Shown piece after piece: positions 54,447 to 62,778 of a stretch of 64,000 bases of DNA; within the stretch, counting starts at the first letter, position 1, and each line of letters opens with the position of its first letter. Position numbers and translations under genes: made by a program. Under the pieces are notes generated by a model. It had not been told where the DNA came from, did not search any database, and was given only the letters and a program-made list of their open reading frames with translations. This DNA is from Kitasatospora sp. NBC_00374 (lineage in GTDB: Bacteria; Actinomycetota; Actinomycetes; Streptomycetales; Streptomycetaceae): positions 8,167,001-8,231,000 of the forward strand of contig NZ_CP107964.1 of assembly GCF_041434935.1 (NCBI RefSeq), given 5' to 3'.

Positions 54447-55052
54447 GTGGCCCAGCGGACCGAGCGCGCGGACGCGCTGCGCAACCGAGAGGCCGTCCTG
54501 GCCGCTGCTGACGCCCTGTTTGCCGCCAGCAGCAGCCCCCACGGCGTGTCGATGGACGACATCGCCGTGGCCGCGGGTGTCGGCAAGGGCACGCTGTTCC
54601 GCCGCTTCGGTGACCGCGCCGGTCTGATCGGCGCCGTGATCGCCTCCCGCCTGGAACCCCTGCAGCAGGCCGTGCGGGAGGCGCAGGACGCCGTCGGGTC
54701 CTCGCCGCGGCAACGGGTGCTGGACCTCCTCGACGCCTCGCTGCGCTTCAAGATCGAGAACCGGCACCTGATGTCGGCCGCGGAGGAGGCCGGGCTCAGC
54801 AGTCCGTACCGGGCCGAGCACTACGCCTGGTGGCACGAGATCCTCCGTGCGGCGCTGGAACAGGTGCCTGGGGTCCCCGGCGCGGATTTCACCGCCCATG
54901 CACTGCTGGCCGCCATCCGCGCCGACCTGGTGGCCCACCTGATCGACGATCAGCGGATGACGCCCGAAGCGCTGCGGGCCGCGCTCGCGGCCTACCTCGA
55001 CAACGTCCTCGGCAGCCGCTCCGATCCGGCCGGCACGCGCAACGAGGCGTGA
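54447..55052 (+). CDS. TetR family transcriptional regulator
   Basis: The 201-residue regulator has an HTH (LRNREAVLAAADALFAASSS, then VSMDDIAVAAGVGKGTLFRR) and a TetR_C-type domain (SRLEPLQQAVREAQDAVGSS, then RAALAAYLDNVLGS). GTG at 54447 has GGAGGAGGG upstream. It lies downstream of the scrambled NmrA-like gene on the same strand and probably once controlled it. Confidence 0.9.
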   Translation: MAQRTERADALRNREAVLAAADALFAASSSPHGVSMDDIAVAAGVGKGTLFRRFGDRAGLIGAVIASRLEPLQQAVREAQDAVGSSPRQRVLDLLDASLRFKIENRHLMSAAEEAGLSSPYRAEHYAWWHEILRAALEQVPGVPGADFTAHALLAAIRADLVAHLIDDQRMTPEALRAALAAYLDNVLGSRSDPAGTRNEA

Positions 55053-55117
55053 GCAGACCGCTCGTCAGCTACGGGCGGCGGCGGCCGCGAGGTCGTCGAC
55101 GTGCACGGAGCTCCAGG

Positions 55118-55804
55118 TCAGGACGGCGGCCGGTCCGCCGTGCGGGCACGCGGGGGTGGCAGGCGGAACAGGCCCTTCAGCCTGCGGAGGGCCTCTTCGT
55201 CTCCGGATGCCGACGCGGCGCCGGTCTCGATCGCCTCCGCGATCGTGAGGCTCTGCCCGGTCAGGCGGAGGAATGCCTCCCGGCCGATCGTGATGGTCGC
55301 GTCCGGGTGCTGGGCCGGTCCGTGCAGTGCCTCGATCGCCCCGTCATCGATGCGGGCGTGGAACGGTTCGTCGTCGACACGGAACTCGTACACCGCATGG
55401 AGTCCGTCGGCGGCCCCGGTGTCGAAGCAGGCTCGTAGCCCGAGTACGGCCCAGCCCGGATGGAACGTCTCGCTCTGGCGCCGTTCGCCCATCGCCCACC
55501 TCAGGCCCCACCGGGCCAGCTCCAGGATCGCCGGTCCGAGTTCCTCGCCTGCCTCGGTGAGGGCGTATGCGGAGGTCCGGGCAGGCGGGGGGAGGGTGAT
55601 CCTGTGGGCCAGCCCCTCGCGTTCCAGGTGCTTCAGGCGGGCGGCCAGCAGTCCGGTGCCGAGGCCGCGCAGGCTGGCCTGCAGGTCGCCGAACCGCTTG
55701 GGGCCGGTCAGAAGTTCGCGGATCAGCAGCAGCGTCCAGCGCTCGCCGACGAGGTCGAGGGTGCGCGCGGTTGCGCAGTACTGGTTGTACGTTCGCTGTT
55801 CCAC
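55118..55804 (-). CDS. HxlR family regulator with SCP2-like C-terminal domain
   Basis: The 228-residue protein has an HxlR winged helix (YNQYCATARTLDLVGERWTL, LLIRELLTGPKRFGDLQASL, TGLLAARLKHLEREGLAHRI) in the first 110 residues. The rest is a C-terminal SCP2 sterol-carrier-like domain (VYEFRVDDEPFHARIDDGAI, then DATITIGREAFLRLTGQSL), a common fusion in actinomycetes that may bind a hydrophobic ligand. Its start lies nine bases after the stop of the hydrolase gene, so the two form an operon in which the regulator probably controls the hydrolase. Confidence 0.9.
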   Translation of the reverse strand: MEQRTYNQYCATARTLDLVGERWTLLLIRELLTGPKRFGDLQASLRGLGTGLLAARLKHLEREGLAHRITLPPPARTSAYALTEAGEELGPAILELARWGLRWAMGERRQSETFHPGWAVLGLRACFDTGAADGLHAVYEFRVDDEPFHARIDDGAIEALHGPAQHPDATITIGREAFLRLTGQSLTIAEAIETGAASASGDEEALRRLKGLFRLPPPRARTADRPPS

Positions 55805-55813
55805 TTCGTCATT

Positions 55814-56518
55814 CTAGACTTCGCGCTTCCTGTTCCTGATCGACGATGCGTCGAGGAGTATCCGGCTGAGCGGCTCCGGATCGGTCAGCATCACGTCGTG
55901 CGGGCCGCCCAATTCGTGCGTCCGGTATCCGACGGCCTCGCCGAACCGGTCGAACGGATAGGTCTGCGGCGTGCAGTAGACGGCGGTTCCGGGAATCCGG
56001 TCGACGGCCCCGCTGAGGCGGGTGGGCTCGGTGAACGTGCGCAGCGGCTGGGGGAGCAGGCGGGCGGCCAGCCAGGCCGCGATGTCGGTGTCGACGATGC
56101 CGAACGCCGCTGGGGGCGGGGCCGGGATCCGCCAACCGTCCCCGAGCGTCTCGGCCGCCGTACGGGCGGCGTCGACGAAGGTGTCGGGTGCCAGGCTGAA
56201 CATGCTGGCGCCGTCCGGTCCCGCCCATCCGTCCACGAGGACGACGTGGTCGACGGCTCCGGGCCGTGCGTCGGCGGCCTCCCGTACGACCAGGCCCGCG
56301 TAGCTGTGCCCGACCAGCACGAGTCCGTCCTCCGCCTGGAGGGTGTCGAGGGTGGCGATGACCGCCTCGGCGTGGTCGTGGAGGCCGTGGTCCCCGGGTG
56401 CGCCGAGGTCGGGGGTGAGCGTGCGTGCGCCGGCGGCGTGCAGCAGCGGGACGATCCTGTCCCAGGCCCAGGCCCAGGGGCCGTGCCAGGCGCCGTGGAC
56501 GAGGACGAAGGTGGTCAT
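55814..56518 (-). CDS. Alpha/beta hydrolase (EstC/salicylate-esterase-like)
   Basis: The 234-residue enzyme has HGAWHGPWAWAWDRIVPLLH near the start, the nucleophile elbow LVGHSYAG (Ser72), and the late His in HELGGPHDVMLTDPEPLSRI. The pattern is that of short-chain esterases in the methyl-ester/hydroxynitrile-lyase-like group. GGAGGAT lies five bases before the ATG. It is first in the operon with the HxlR regulator. The substrate is unknown. Confidence 0.9.
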   Translation of the reverse strand: MTTFVLVHGAWHGPWAWAWDRIVPLLHAAGARTLTPDLGAPGDHGLHDHAEAVIATLDTLQAEDGLVLVGHSYAGLVVREAADARPGAVDHVVLVDGWAGPDGASMFSLAPDTFVDAARTAAETLGDGWRIPAPPPAAFGIVDTDIAAWLAARLLPQPLRTFTEPTRLSGAVDRIPGTAVYCTPQTYPFDRFGEAVGYRTHELGGPHDVMLTDPEPLSRILLDASSIRNRKREV

Positions 56519-56810
56519 CGGTGATCCTCCGCGCGCGGTCCGGTCACAGGGCTGTCGCCGGCCCGGAACGGGGCCGGCTGCTCCTCCCGTCGTGCCTGGG
56601 CGAGGGGCCGCCCAGGGTCGTGCTCATCCGGAACGGTCTGCTCCCGCGTCGGCAGCGGGTAGCCGGTCTCCAGCCTCGCCATCGGCCCTCCCAGTCGGTG
56701 TGAGGACCCCGATCGTACGCCATTGACTTCTTGTTTTTGAAGTGTCAGATTCACACTCCGGTAGCCAGTTGGCGACCACTCAGGTAGCAATGACGGGAAG
56801 GGAGTTCGGG

Positions 56811-57239
56811 ATGACCAAGGCGCTGTACACGGCACAGGCGCACGTCGCCGGAGGCCGGAGCGGCCACGGGCGCACGGACGACGGACGGCTGGATCTGGAC
56901 CTGCGGCAGCCCAGGGAGCTGGGCGGGGACGGTGAGGGCGCGAACCCGGAGCAGCTGTTCGCCATCGGTTACGCCGCCTGTTTCGGTGCGACGCTCGCCC
57001 TCGTCGGGCAGCGCGGCAAGCTCACCGCGGACGACGCGGAGATCGACTCGTCCGTGTCGCTGATCCCGGTCGACGGCGGGCGCTTCCAACTCGGCGTCGA
57101 GCTGCGGATCTCACTGCCCTCGGTCACCGACGAGCAGGCGGTCGAACTGGTCGGGACGGCCCACCAGGTCTGTCCGTACTCCAACGCCACGCGTGACAAC
57201 ATCGAGGTGGCGCTGGTGGTCAACGGCAGCCGGCTGTGA
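56811..57239 (+). CDS. ohr: Organic hydroperoxide resistance protein (Ohr, OsmC family)
   Basis: This 142-residue thiol peroxidase reduces organic hydroperoxides using Cys57 (YAACFGATL) and Cys121 (QVCPYSNATR), both present at the family positions. The rest follows Ohr (PEQLFAIGYAACF, FQLGVELRISLPSV, TRDNIEVALVVNG). GGGAAGGGAG precedes the ATG. No OhrR/MarR gene is next to it. A partly palindromic region, TGACTTC to GAAGTGTCA (56724-56747), lies about 65 bases upstream and may be an operator. A strong terminator follows. Confidence 0.93.
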   Translation: MTKALYTAQAHVAGGRSGHGRTDDGRLDLDLRQPRELGGDGEGANPEQLFAIGYAACFGATLALVGQRGKLTADDAEIDSSVSLIPVDGGRFQLGVELRISLPSVTDEQAVELVGTAHQVCPYSNATRDNIEVALVVNGSRL

Positions 57240-57244
57240 CACCG

Positions 57245-57272
57245 GCCCGCTCCCCTCGACGGGGGAGCGGGC
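57245..57272. terminator. Stem-loop terminator after ohr
   Basis: GCCCGCTCCCC (57245-57255) pairs with GGGGAGCGGGC (57262-57272), loop TCGACG, starting six bases after the ohr stop. Confidence 0.75.
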
Positions 57273-57678
57273 GTCGCCACCGACGTCACGTCGGCCGGGC
57301 CCGCCGGTGCTGCCGCCGCCGCACCCGACGAGAGCCCGCGGCCGCCGCGTCCGTCCCGGAGGATCGACCCCCGGTATGTGCACTGCTCGTGACCGTCACG
57401 CGTCCGGCTCCCCGGCGCCGACCGGACGCGCCGCACCGTCAGCAGCCGTGACTGGCAATGGAGTTGATTGCGAGGATCCCGTCGGCGCGCGCCCCCGAGC
57501 AGGTGCAGCAGCGCGCGCTCCGCAGCCGGGCCGGCCCGGCCAGGGCCCCGCACGGGACCGAAGCGGGACCGGTACCTCAGCCGGTCGGGACAGCGGGCGG
57601 GCCACAGTGAGGCAAGGCCCGGTCGCCCGGTCGGGCCGCGGCCGGTGTGATCGCGGTGTGAAGGAGGTGAACTCTCAG
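57273..57678. other. Promoter region of the lanthipeptide cluster
   Basis: About 400 bases before the first precursor gene. No supported frame. AAGGAGGTGA at 57661-57670 is the ribosome binding site of the first precursor, eight bases before its ATG. I could not assign promoter boxes with confidence. Confidence 0.5.
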
Positions 57679-57798
57679 ATGCAGAATGTGCTCTCCCTGA
57701 TCGACCTCGCGCTCGACGAGGACGACGCCGAGCGGGGCCTGTTCGGCCCCGTCGGTATCTCGTGCTCGATCTCCAGCGGCGTCAGCAACGCCTGCTGA
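57679..57798 (+). CDS. Class III lanthipeptide precursor peptide 1
   Basis: The 39-residue peptide reads MQNVLSLIDLALDEDDAERG, then LFGPVGISCSISSGVSNAC. The leader carries the hydrophobic VLSLIDL box that class III synthetases recognise, then an acidic stretch. The core ends in Cys39, with Ser33-x2-Ser36-x2-Cys39 as a possible labionin/avionin ring and extra Ser30, Ser32 and Cys29. An unusually strong AAGGAGGTGA site precedes it. It is followed by a second, nearly identical gene and the LanKC synthetase. The leader cleavage site is not known; no dedicated protease is in the cluster. Confidence 0.9.
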   Translation: MQNVLSLIDLALDEDDAERGLFGPVGISCSISSGVSNAC

Positions 57799-57806
57799 CC
57801 GCCGTG

Positions 57807-57838
57807 GCCCGGGCCGGTCCGCTGCGGCCGGCCCGGGC
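57807..57838. terminator. Attenuator-like stem-loop between the two precursors
   Basis: GCCCGGGCCGG (57807-57817) pairs perfectly with CCGGCCCGGGC (57828-57838) around a ten-base loop, just after the first precursor stop. It could leave more precursor-1 transcript than downstream message. Confidence 0.6.
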
Positions 57839-57889
57839 TCCCCGCGGGGCCGTGGCTGCCTCCGGACCGAAGAGGAGGTGAACTCCCGG

Positions 57890-58009
57890 ATGCTGAATGT
57901 GCTCTCCCTGATCGACCTCACGCTCGACGAGGACGACACCGAGCGGGGTCTGTTCGGGCCCGCCGCCTATGTGTGCTCCCTCTCCAGCGGGGTCAGCAAC
58001 GCCTGCTGA
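57890..58009 (+). CDS. Class III lanthipeptide precursor peptide 2
   Basis: The 39-residue peptide reads MLNVLSLIDLTLDEDDTERG, then LFGPAAYVCSLSSGVSNAC. It differs from peptide 1 at eight positions, mostly GPAAYVCSL against GPVGISCSI in the core, and keeps the terminal SSGVSNAC unchanged. The site AGGAGGTGA and the following AACTC are also kept, so the gene is a recent tandem copy with its own translation start. It lies 84 bases before LanKC. Confidence 0.9.
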   Translation: MLNVLSLIDLTLDEDDTERGLFGPAAYVCSLSSGVSNAC

Positions 58010-58093
58010 CCGCCTCGCGGTCCCGAGCCGGCCCGGTGCGGCCGGCCGGGGTCCGCTCCCGATTCCTGTTCCGCCGTCAGCGAGGAACGCGTC

Positions 58094-60745
58094 ATGCGCA
58101 GAATTGACGAGTACCAGGCCTACTCCGTCGCCGATCCCCTGTTCTTCGAGACCCTGGGACGGGCCTCGTTCGACGCGGACCTCCAGCACGAGCTCTCCGA
58201 ACTCGTCGGTGCCGAGGGGGAGGTCACCGCCTCCGGGGTGTGGGCCGGGTGCCGGCCGGTGGCCGCGCCCGCGCTGCCCGCACACGGCTGGAAGATCCAC
58301 GTCTCGGCGGTCCCCGAGGACGCGCCGGCGGCACTGCGGGCCGTGGCGGCCGAGTTCCGCCGAACTCCGTTCCATTTCAAGTGCCTTCGCTCCACCCGGC
58401 TGGTCCGTCTGGGGGCGGCGCGGTGGTGGCCGCCCGGGCAGATCGGCAAGGTCGTCGTCATCTACACGCACTCCGCCCGGCAGTGCCGTGAGCTTCTGGC
58501 CCGCCTGACCGGCCCGCTCGCACATGTCCGGGGACCGTACGTGCTGACCGACCGACGCTACGGCGACTCCGGCTGCCTGTACTACCGGTACGGCGAGTTC
58601 ACCCCGTCCGGGGCGGTGGCTGCCGACGGGACGCCGCTGCCCGTTCTGCACGGGCCGGACGGCCGGCAGTGGACCGACGAACGGGTGCCCGTGTACCGGC
58701 GGCCGCCATGGGTCCCGGAGCTGTTCGACGAGGAGCAGCCGGCCGCCGCCGGCTCGCACGTGCTGCACGGGTACCAGGTCGTTCGGGCGCTGCACTATGG
58801 CGGGGCGGGCGGGGTCTACCTCGCGCGGCGGGTCTCGGACGGCCGTCAGGTCGTGCTGAAGGAGGCCCGCCCGCACACCGCGCACGCCGAGGACGGCTCC
58901 GACGCCCAGGTGCGGCTGCGGCGCGAGTTCGACGCCCTGAAGCGGCTGCGCGGCACCGGGGCGGCACCGGAGCCGCTGGAGCTGTTCGAGGAGTGGGAGC
59001 ACCTCTTCCTCGCCGAGGAGTTCGTCGACGGGCAGCCGCTCATCAGCTTCATCGGCCTGCGCAACCCGGTCGCCGCCAACGCCCTGAGCGCGCGGACGGC
59101 GGCCGAGTACACCGAGGTCGTCGACACGGTGGTGGACGGCTTGCGTGCCGCCCTCGCCGCCTGTCACGCGCGCGACCTCGTCCACGGCGACGTGTCGCTG
59201 ACCAACGTCCTGGTCGATCCGCGGACGCTGCGGGTGCGGCTGATCGACTTCGAGTCGGTGCGGCCGCTGAACGCCCGTCAGGACCAGTACCCGCGGACAC
59301 CCGGCTTCGCGCCCGCCGAGCCGGGCGGGACGTTCGACGGCCGGGCGTTCGACGAGTACGCCCTGGCGGCGGTCGAACTGGCGATGCTCCTGCCCCGCAA
59401 CACCCTGCTCGCGCTCGACCCCCCGGCGCTGGCCCGCTCCACGCGGCACGTCGCCGGACTGCTGCGACGGCCGGTGGACGGGCTGTTCCGCACGCTCGGA
59501 CTGCCCCTCGACGAGTCCCCCGAGGACCGTCTCGACCTGCCGGCCGCCGTGGCCCGCGCCGTGGCGTTCATCGAGGCGGTCATGACGCCGGAACGCGACG
59601 ACCGGCCCTTCCCGGCCGACCCCGCCGTCTTCCGCACCAACCCGTGGTCGGTGGCCCACGGCGCGGCCGGCGTCCTGCGGGCCGTGCACGGCGTCACCGG
59701 ACACTTCCCGGAGCCGATCCGGGACTGGATGAACCGGGCCGAACCGGCACTCGACCGCCTCCCGCCCGGCCTCTGCTTCGGGCTGGCCGGCGTTGGCTGG
59801 ACGCTGTGCGACGCGGGCGAGAGCGACTGGGGCGCCGCCGTCCTGAACCGCGCGCTGCGCACGACCACCGCGCTGCCCGCCGACCTCGCCACCGGCGCGG
59901 CCGGGCTCGGCCTGGCCTGCCTGGCCGTCTGGCGGCGAACCCGGGAAGGACGCTACCTCCATGAGGCCGCCCGGATCGGCGACGAGCTGATCGCCGACGC
60001 CCGGGACACCGGCCAGGGCCTCTTCTGGCCGGACGCCACGGGCCGGGCGCCGCAGGTCGGCTACGCCCACGGTTCCTCGGGCATCGCCGCGTTCCTGCTG
60101 TACCTGTCCCGCGCCACCGGCGACGAGGCGTACCTGCGCATCGGCCGGCGGGCCCTGGAGCACGACCTCGCACAGGGCGTCGTCCAGGACGACGGGATGT
60201 TCTCCGTGCCCGGCCGGGTCGGCAGCGAGGTGTACTCCCCGTACTGGCTGCGCGGCTCCGCGGGCGTCGGCACCGCCCTGGCCCGCTACTGCCGGCTGCT
60301 GCCGGACGACGCGCCGCTGCACCGGGCACTCGACGGGATCCTGCGCCGCGGAGTCGGCGGAGTCACCATCACCACCGGCCTGTACCGCGGCATGGCCGGC
60401 CCGACCAACCTCGCGCTCGACTGCGCCCAGTTGCTCGACCGGCCCGAGCTCCGGGAGCCGGCCCTGCGCGGCGCCCGGGCGATCCTCTCCCTGGCCGGCC
60501 ACCGGCCGGAGGGCCTGGCCTTCCCGGGCGAGAGCCTGCTGCGCTACAGCACCGACTTCGCGACCGGAAGCGCGGGCATCGCGCTCGTCCTCGACCGGCT
60601 GCACCGGGGCTCGGCGGACTTCAACTACACCCTGGACGAGCTGCTGCCCGCCACGACCGGGCCGGCCCCCGGCGGTGTGCCGGCGCCCGCGAGCGCGCCG
60701 AGGTCCGGGAGCGTGCCGACCCCCGCGGGCGGCCGCGATGCGTGA
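58094..60745 (+). CDS. Class III lanthipeptide synthetase (LanKC)
   Basis: This 883-residue three-domain enzyme phosphorylates and eliminates Ser/Thr and then cyclises. The N-terminal lyase part (about 1-210) has FHFKCLRSTRLVRLGAARWW and YGDSGCLYYRYGEF. The central Ser/Thr kinase part (about 225-500) has Lys256 in VVLKEARPHT, catalytic HGDVSLTNVLVDP (His364, Asp366) and Asp385 in LIDFESVRP. The C-terminal LanC-like cyclase (about 520-860) shows YAHGSSGIAAFLLYL, YWLRGSAGVGTALARY and GLYRGMAGPTNLALD. It lacks the zinc-ligand Cys and Cys-His of class I/II/IV cyclases, which defines class III. GAGGAA precedes the ATG. Its end overlaps the LanD gene by eight bases. Confidence 0.95.
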   Translation: MRRIDEYQAYSVADPLFFETLGRASFDADLQHELSELVGAEGEVTASGVWAGCRPVAAPALPAHGWKIHVSAVPEDAPAALRAVAAEFRRTPFHFKCLRSTRLVRLGAARWWPPGQIGKVVVIYTHSARQCRELLARLTGPLAHVRGPYVLTDRRYGDSGCLYYRYGEFTPSGAVAADGTPLPVLHGPDGRQWTDERVPVYRRPPWVPELFDEEQPAAAGSHVLHGYQVVRALHYGGAGGVYLARRVSDGRQVVLKEARPHTAHAEDGSDAQVRLRREFDALKRLRGTGAAPEPLELFEEWEHLFLAEEFVDGQPLISFIGLRNPVAANALSARTAAEYTEVVDTVVDGLRAALAACHARDLVHGDVSLTNVLVDPRTLRVRLIDFESVRPLNARQDQYPRTPGFAPAEPGGTFDGRAFDEYALAAVELAMLLPRNTLLALDPPALARSTRHVAGLLRRPVDGLFRTLGLPLDESPEDRLDLPAAVARAVAFIEAVMTPERDDRPFPADPAVFRTNPWSVAHGAAGVLRAVHGVTGHFPEPIRDWMNRAEPALDRLPPGLCFGLAGVGWTLCDAGESDWGAAVLNRALRTTTALPADLATGAAGLGLACLAVWRRTREGRYLHEAARIGDELIADARDTGQGLFWPDATGRAPQVGYAHGSSGIAAFLLYLSRATGDEAYLRIGRRALEHDLAQGVVQDDGMFSVPGRVGSEVYSPYWLRGSAGVGTALARYCRLLPDDAPLHRALDGILRRGVGGVTITTGLYRGMAGPTNLALDCAQLLDRPELREPALRGARAILSLAGHRPEGLAFPGESLLRYSTDFATGSAGIALVLDRLHRGSADFNYTLDELLPATTGPAPGGVPAPASAPRSGSVPTPAGGRDA

Positions 60746-61319
60746 CGACGCGCTGTCCGTCATCGTCTGCGGGGCGAGCGCCGCGCTCGACCTGCCCGGT
60801 TACCTGGTCCGGCTGCGCCAGCGCGTCCAGGCACCGCTGCGACTGCTGCTCACCCACAGCGCGGAGCGGTTCCTGCGCACCGAGGCGCTCTCCTGGCACG
60901 CCGAGGAGACCTACGGCCCGGGCGACCGGCTCAACCCCACCGAGCTCGCGCTGCGCTCACGCGGCCTCGCCGTCCTGCCCGCCACGGCGAACATGCTGGC
61001 CTGCGCCGCCCTCGGGCTGGCCGGTTCGCCCGCGCAGACCGCCCTGCTGGCCCACCCGCGGCCGGTGCTGTACTTCCCGAGCATGAACGCCGTGATGTGG
61101 GACAAGCCCGCCACCCGGCGTCACGTCGCCGCGCTGCGCGCCGAGGGGCACGTCGTCGTCGATCCGCAGCCCGGTGAGGTGTACGAGCTGTGGAGCGCGC
61201 GGGTGGTCGACGGCCGCGGGCTGCTGCCGCCGGACCGGGCGGCGCTGGCGGTCGAGTCCTGGTGGCGGACACTCGACGAGCCGGGGGAGCGGACCGGGGG
61301 GCGGCCCGATGGCGGTTGA
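60738..61319 (+). CDS. LanD-type flavoprotein cysteine decarboxylase
   Basis: This 193-residue HFCD-family flavoprotein is of the EpiD/MrsD kind, which oxidatively decarboxylates a C-terminal Cys to an enethiol used for AviCys rings. It shows LSVIVCGASAALDLPGYLVR at the start, the likely active His53 (LSWHAEETYGP), a PASANT-like loop PATANM (residues 81-86), and PSMNAVMWDKPATRRH (from residue 114), the typical P-x-M-N-x-x-M-W motif. Both precursors end in Cys, the required substrate end. The ATG overlaps the LanKC stop, and its own stop overlaps the MFS start by 11 bases. Confidence 0.9.
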   Translation: MRDDALSVIVCGASAALDLPGYLVRLRQRVQAPLRLLLTHSAERFLRTEALSWHAEETYGPGDRLNPTELALRSRGLAVLPATANMLACAALGLAGSPAQTALLAHPRPVLYFPSMNAVMWDKPATRRHVAALRAEGHVVVDPQPGEVYELWSARVVDGRGLLPPDRAALAVESWWRTLDEPGERTGGRPDGG

Positions 61320-62616
61320 CCTCATCAAACGGCACCGGGCGGCCGCGGCCGGCGCCCCTGTCCGGCGCCGCCCGCACCGCGCCGGGCCACTGCGGCACCG
61401 GGACTTCCGGCGGCTGTGGCTCGGCGCGGGCCTGTCCAGCCTGGGCTCGCAACTCACCGCGCTGGCGATGCCGTTGTGGATCCTCGACCGAACCGGTTCA
61501 CCGTCCGTCGCCGGCCTGGTCGCCACCGTGCGGCTCCTCGCGGTGTTCGCGAGCCAGCTGCCGGCGGGCGCCCTCGCGGACCGCCGGCACCGCCGGACCA
61601 TCCTGATCGCCGCCGACGCGGGCCGGGCGGTCGCCGTCGGGGTACTGGGCCTGATGGTGCTCGACGGCGGCCGCGGCCCGGTCCTGCTCGCCTGCGCACT
61701 CGCCACGGCGGAGGGGTTGCTGACCGCGGTCGCGATACCGGCGGGCTCGGCCGCCCTTCCCCGGCTGGTGCCGCGCCGGGAGCTGGACTCGGCCGTCGCC
61801 GTCGGCCAGGGCCAGGCGTACGTCGTGCAGTTCCTCGGACCGCTGCTCGGCGCGGCCCTGTACCGGTTCCAGCCGGCCGCGCCGTTCCTGCTCGACGCGC
61901 TGTCCTACCTGGTGTCGCTGGGGCTGCTGCTGACGGTCCGCCGCTCGCTGGGCGGTGGTGTCGGCGGGGCGGCCGGGACACGGCTGCGGACGGCCGTCGC
62001 CGACGGCCTGCGGTACGTGCTCGGCTCCCGTTACCTGCGGGCCCTGATGGCCTGGTCGGCCCTGGTGAACTTCGCCACCGCCGGCATCGCCTTCGTGCTC
62101 GTCCTCGTCGCCGGCCGCGACCGCCCGCAGTCGCTGGGGCTGGCGTTGGCCGTGACCGCCCTGGCCGGCCTGGCCGGCGCGCTGCTGGCCCCCCGCTTCC
62201 CCCGGATCTCGGACGCCCGGCTGCTGCGGGTGGTCACCGCGATGATCGTCGCCGTCGCGGGCGCCGCCGCCCTGCGGCCGTCACCCGTCGTGATGACCCT
62301 CTGCACGGCGGCGATCGCGCTGGTCAGCCCGGCCGTCGTGATCCGGACCAACGCCCGGGTCCTGGGGATGGTCCCGGACGCGCTCATGGGCCGGGTGCAG
62401 AGCTCCCTGCTGGTCGTCGGAGGCCTGCTCTACCCGTTCGCCACCGTGGCCACCGGCTGGCTCGACGAACGCTTCTCGGCCCGCGGCGCGATGGCCGTCC
62501 TCACGGTCGTCCTCGCCGCTGTCCTCGCACTGACCTTCCTGCCCGGCCTGCGCCACCCTCCGCCGGCCGCCGAAGCCGGACCCGACGGTCTTGCGCCACG
62601 GGCCCCGGCCCCGTGA
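61309..62616 (+). CDS. MFS transporter (probable lanthipeptide exporter)
   Basis: The 435-residue membrane protein has about 12 helices. The MFS loop 2-3 motif is LADRRHRRTILIAADAGRAV, after helix 2 (VAGLVATVRLLAVFASQLPA). It resembles the DHA3/EntS-like drug and siderophore exporters. Its start overlaps the LanD stop, so it is translated with the biosynthetic genes. It likely exports the mature peptide and may give self-protection. Class III clusters more often carry ABC transporters, so an MFS in this position is notable. Confidence 0.92.
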   Translation: MAVDLIKRHRAAAAGAPVRRRPHRAGPLRHRDFRRLWLGAGLSSLGSQLTALAMPLWILDRTGSPSVAGLVATVRLLAVFASQLPAGALADRRHRRTILIAADAGRAVAVGVLGLMVLDGGRGPVLLACALATAEGLLTAVAIPAGSAALPRLVPRRELDSAVAVGQGQAYVVQFLGPLLGAALYRFQPAAPFLLDALSYLVSLGLLLTVRRSLGGGVGGAAGTRLRTAVADGLRYVLGSRYLRALMAWSALVNFATAGIAFVLVLVAGRDRPQSLGLALAVTALAGLAGALLAPRFPRISDARLLRVVTAMIVAVAGAAALRPSPVVMTLCTAAIALVSPAVVIRTNARVLGMVPDALMGRVQSSLLVVGGLLYPFATVATGWLDERFSARGAMAVLTVVLAAVLALTFLPGLRHPPPAAEAGPDGLAPRAPAP

Positions 62617-62778
62617 GCTGCCAACTGAACGTCAGAAGGGCTTCGGAGAGCGTTCATTGACGTCCAGGCGGCCCGCCGAGTGGTCTCGGCCGGCCGCGGC
62701 GGCGCGGCAGTCCAGCGGTGCGCAGGACGGGCGACATGATGTCGTTCCAGCTCAACGCCCACACCACGGGAGAGTTCC

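Noticed and set aside
58094..60745. Class IV (LanL) assignment of the synthetase
   Set aside because: The cyclase lacks the zinc-binding Cys and Cys-His motif, so class III fits better.
57782..60763. 993-codon minus-strand frame opposite LanKC
   Set aside because: Low-complexity mirror of the LanKC gene, which has all kinase and cyclase motifs.
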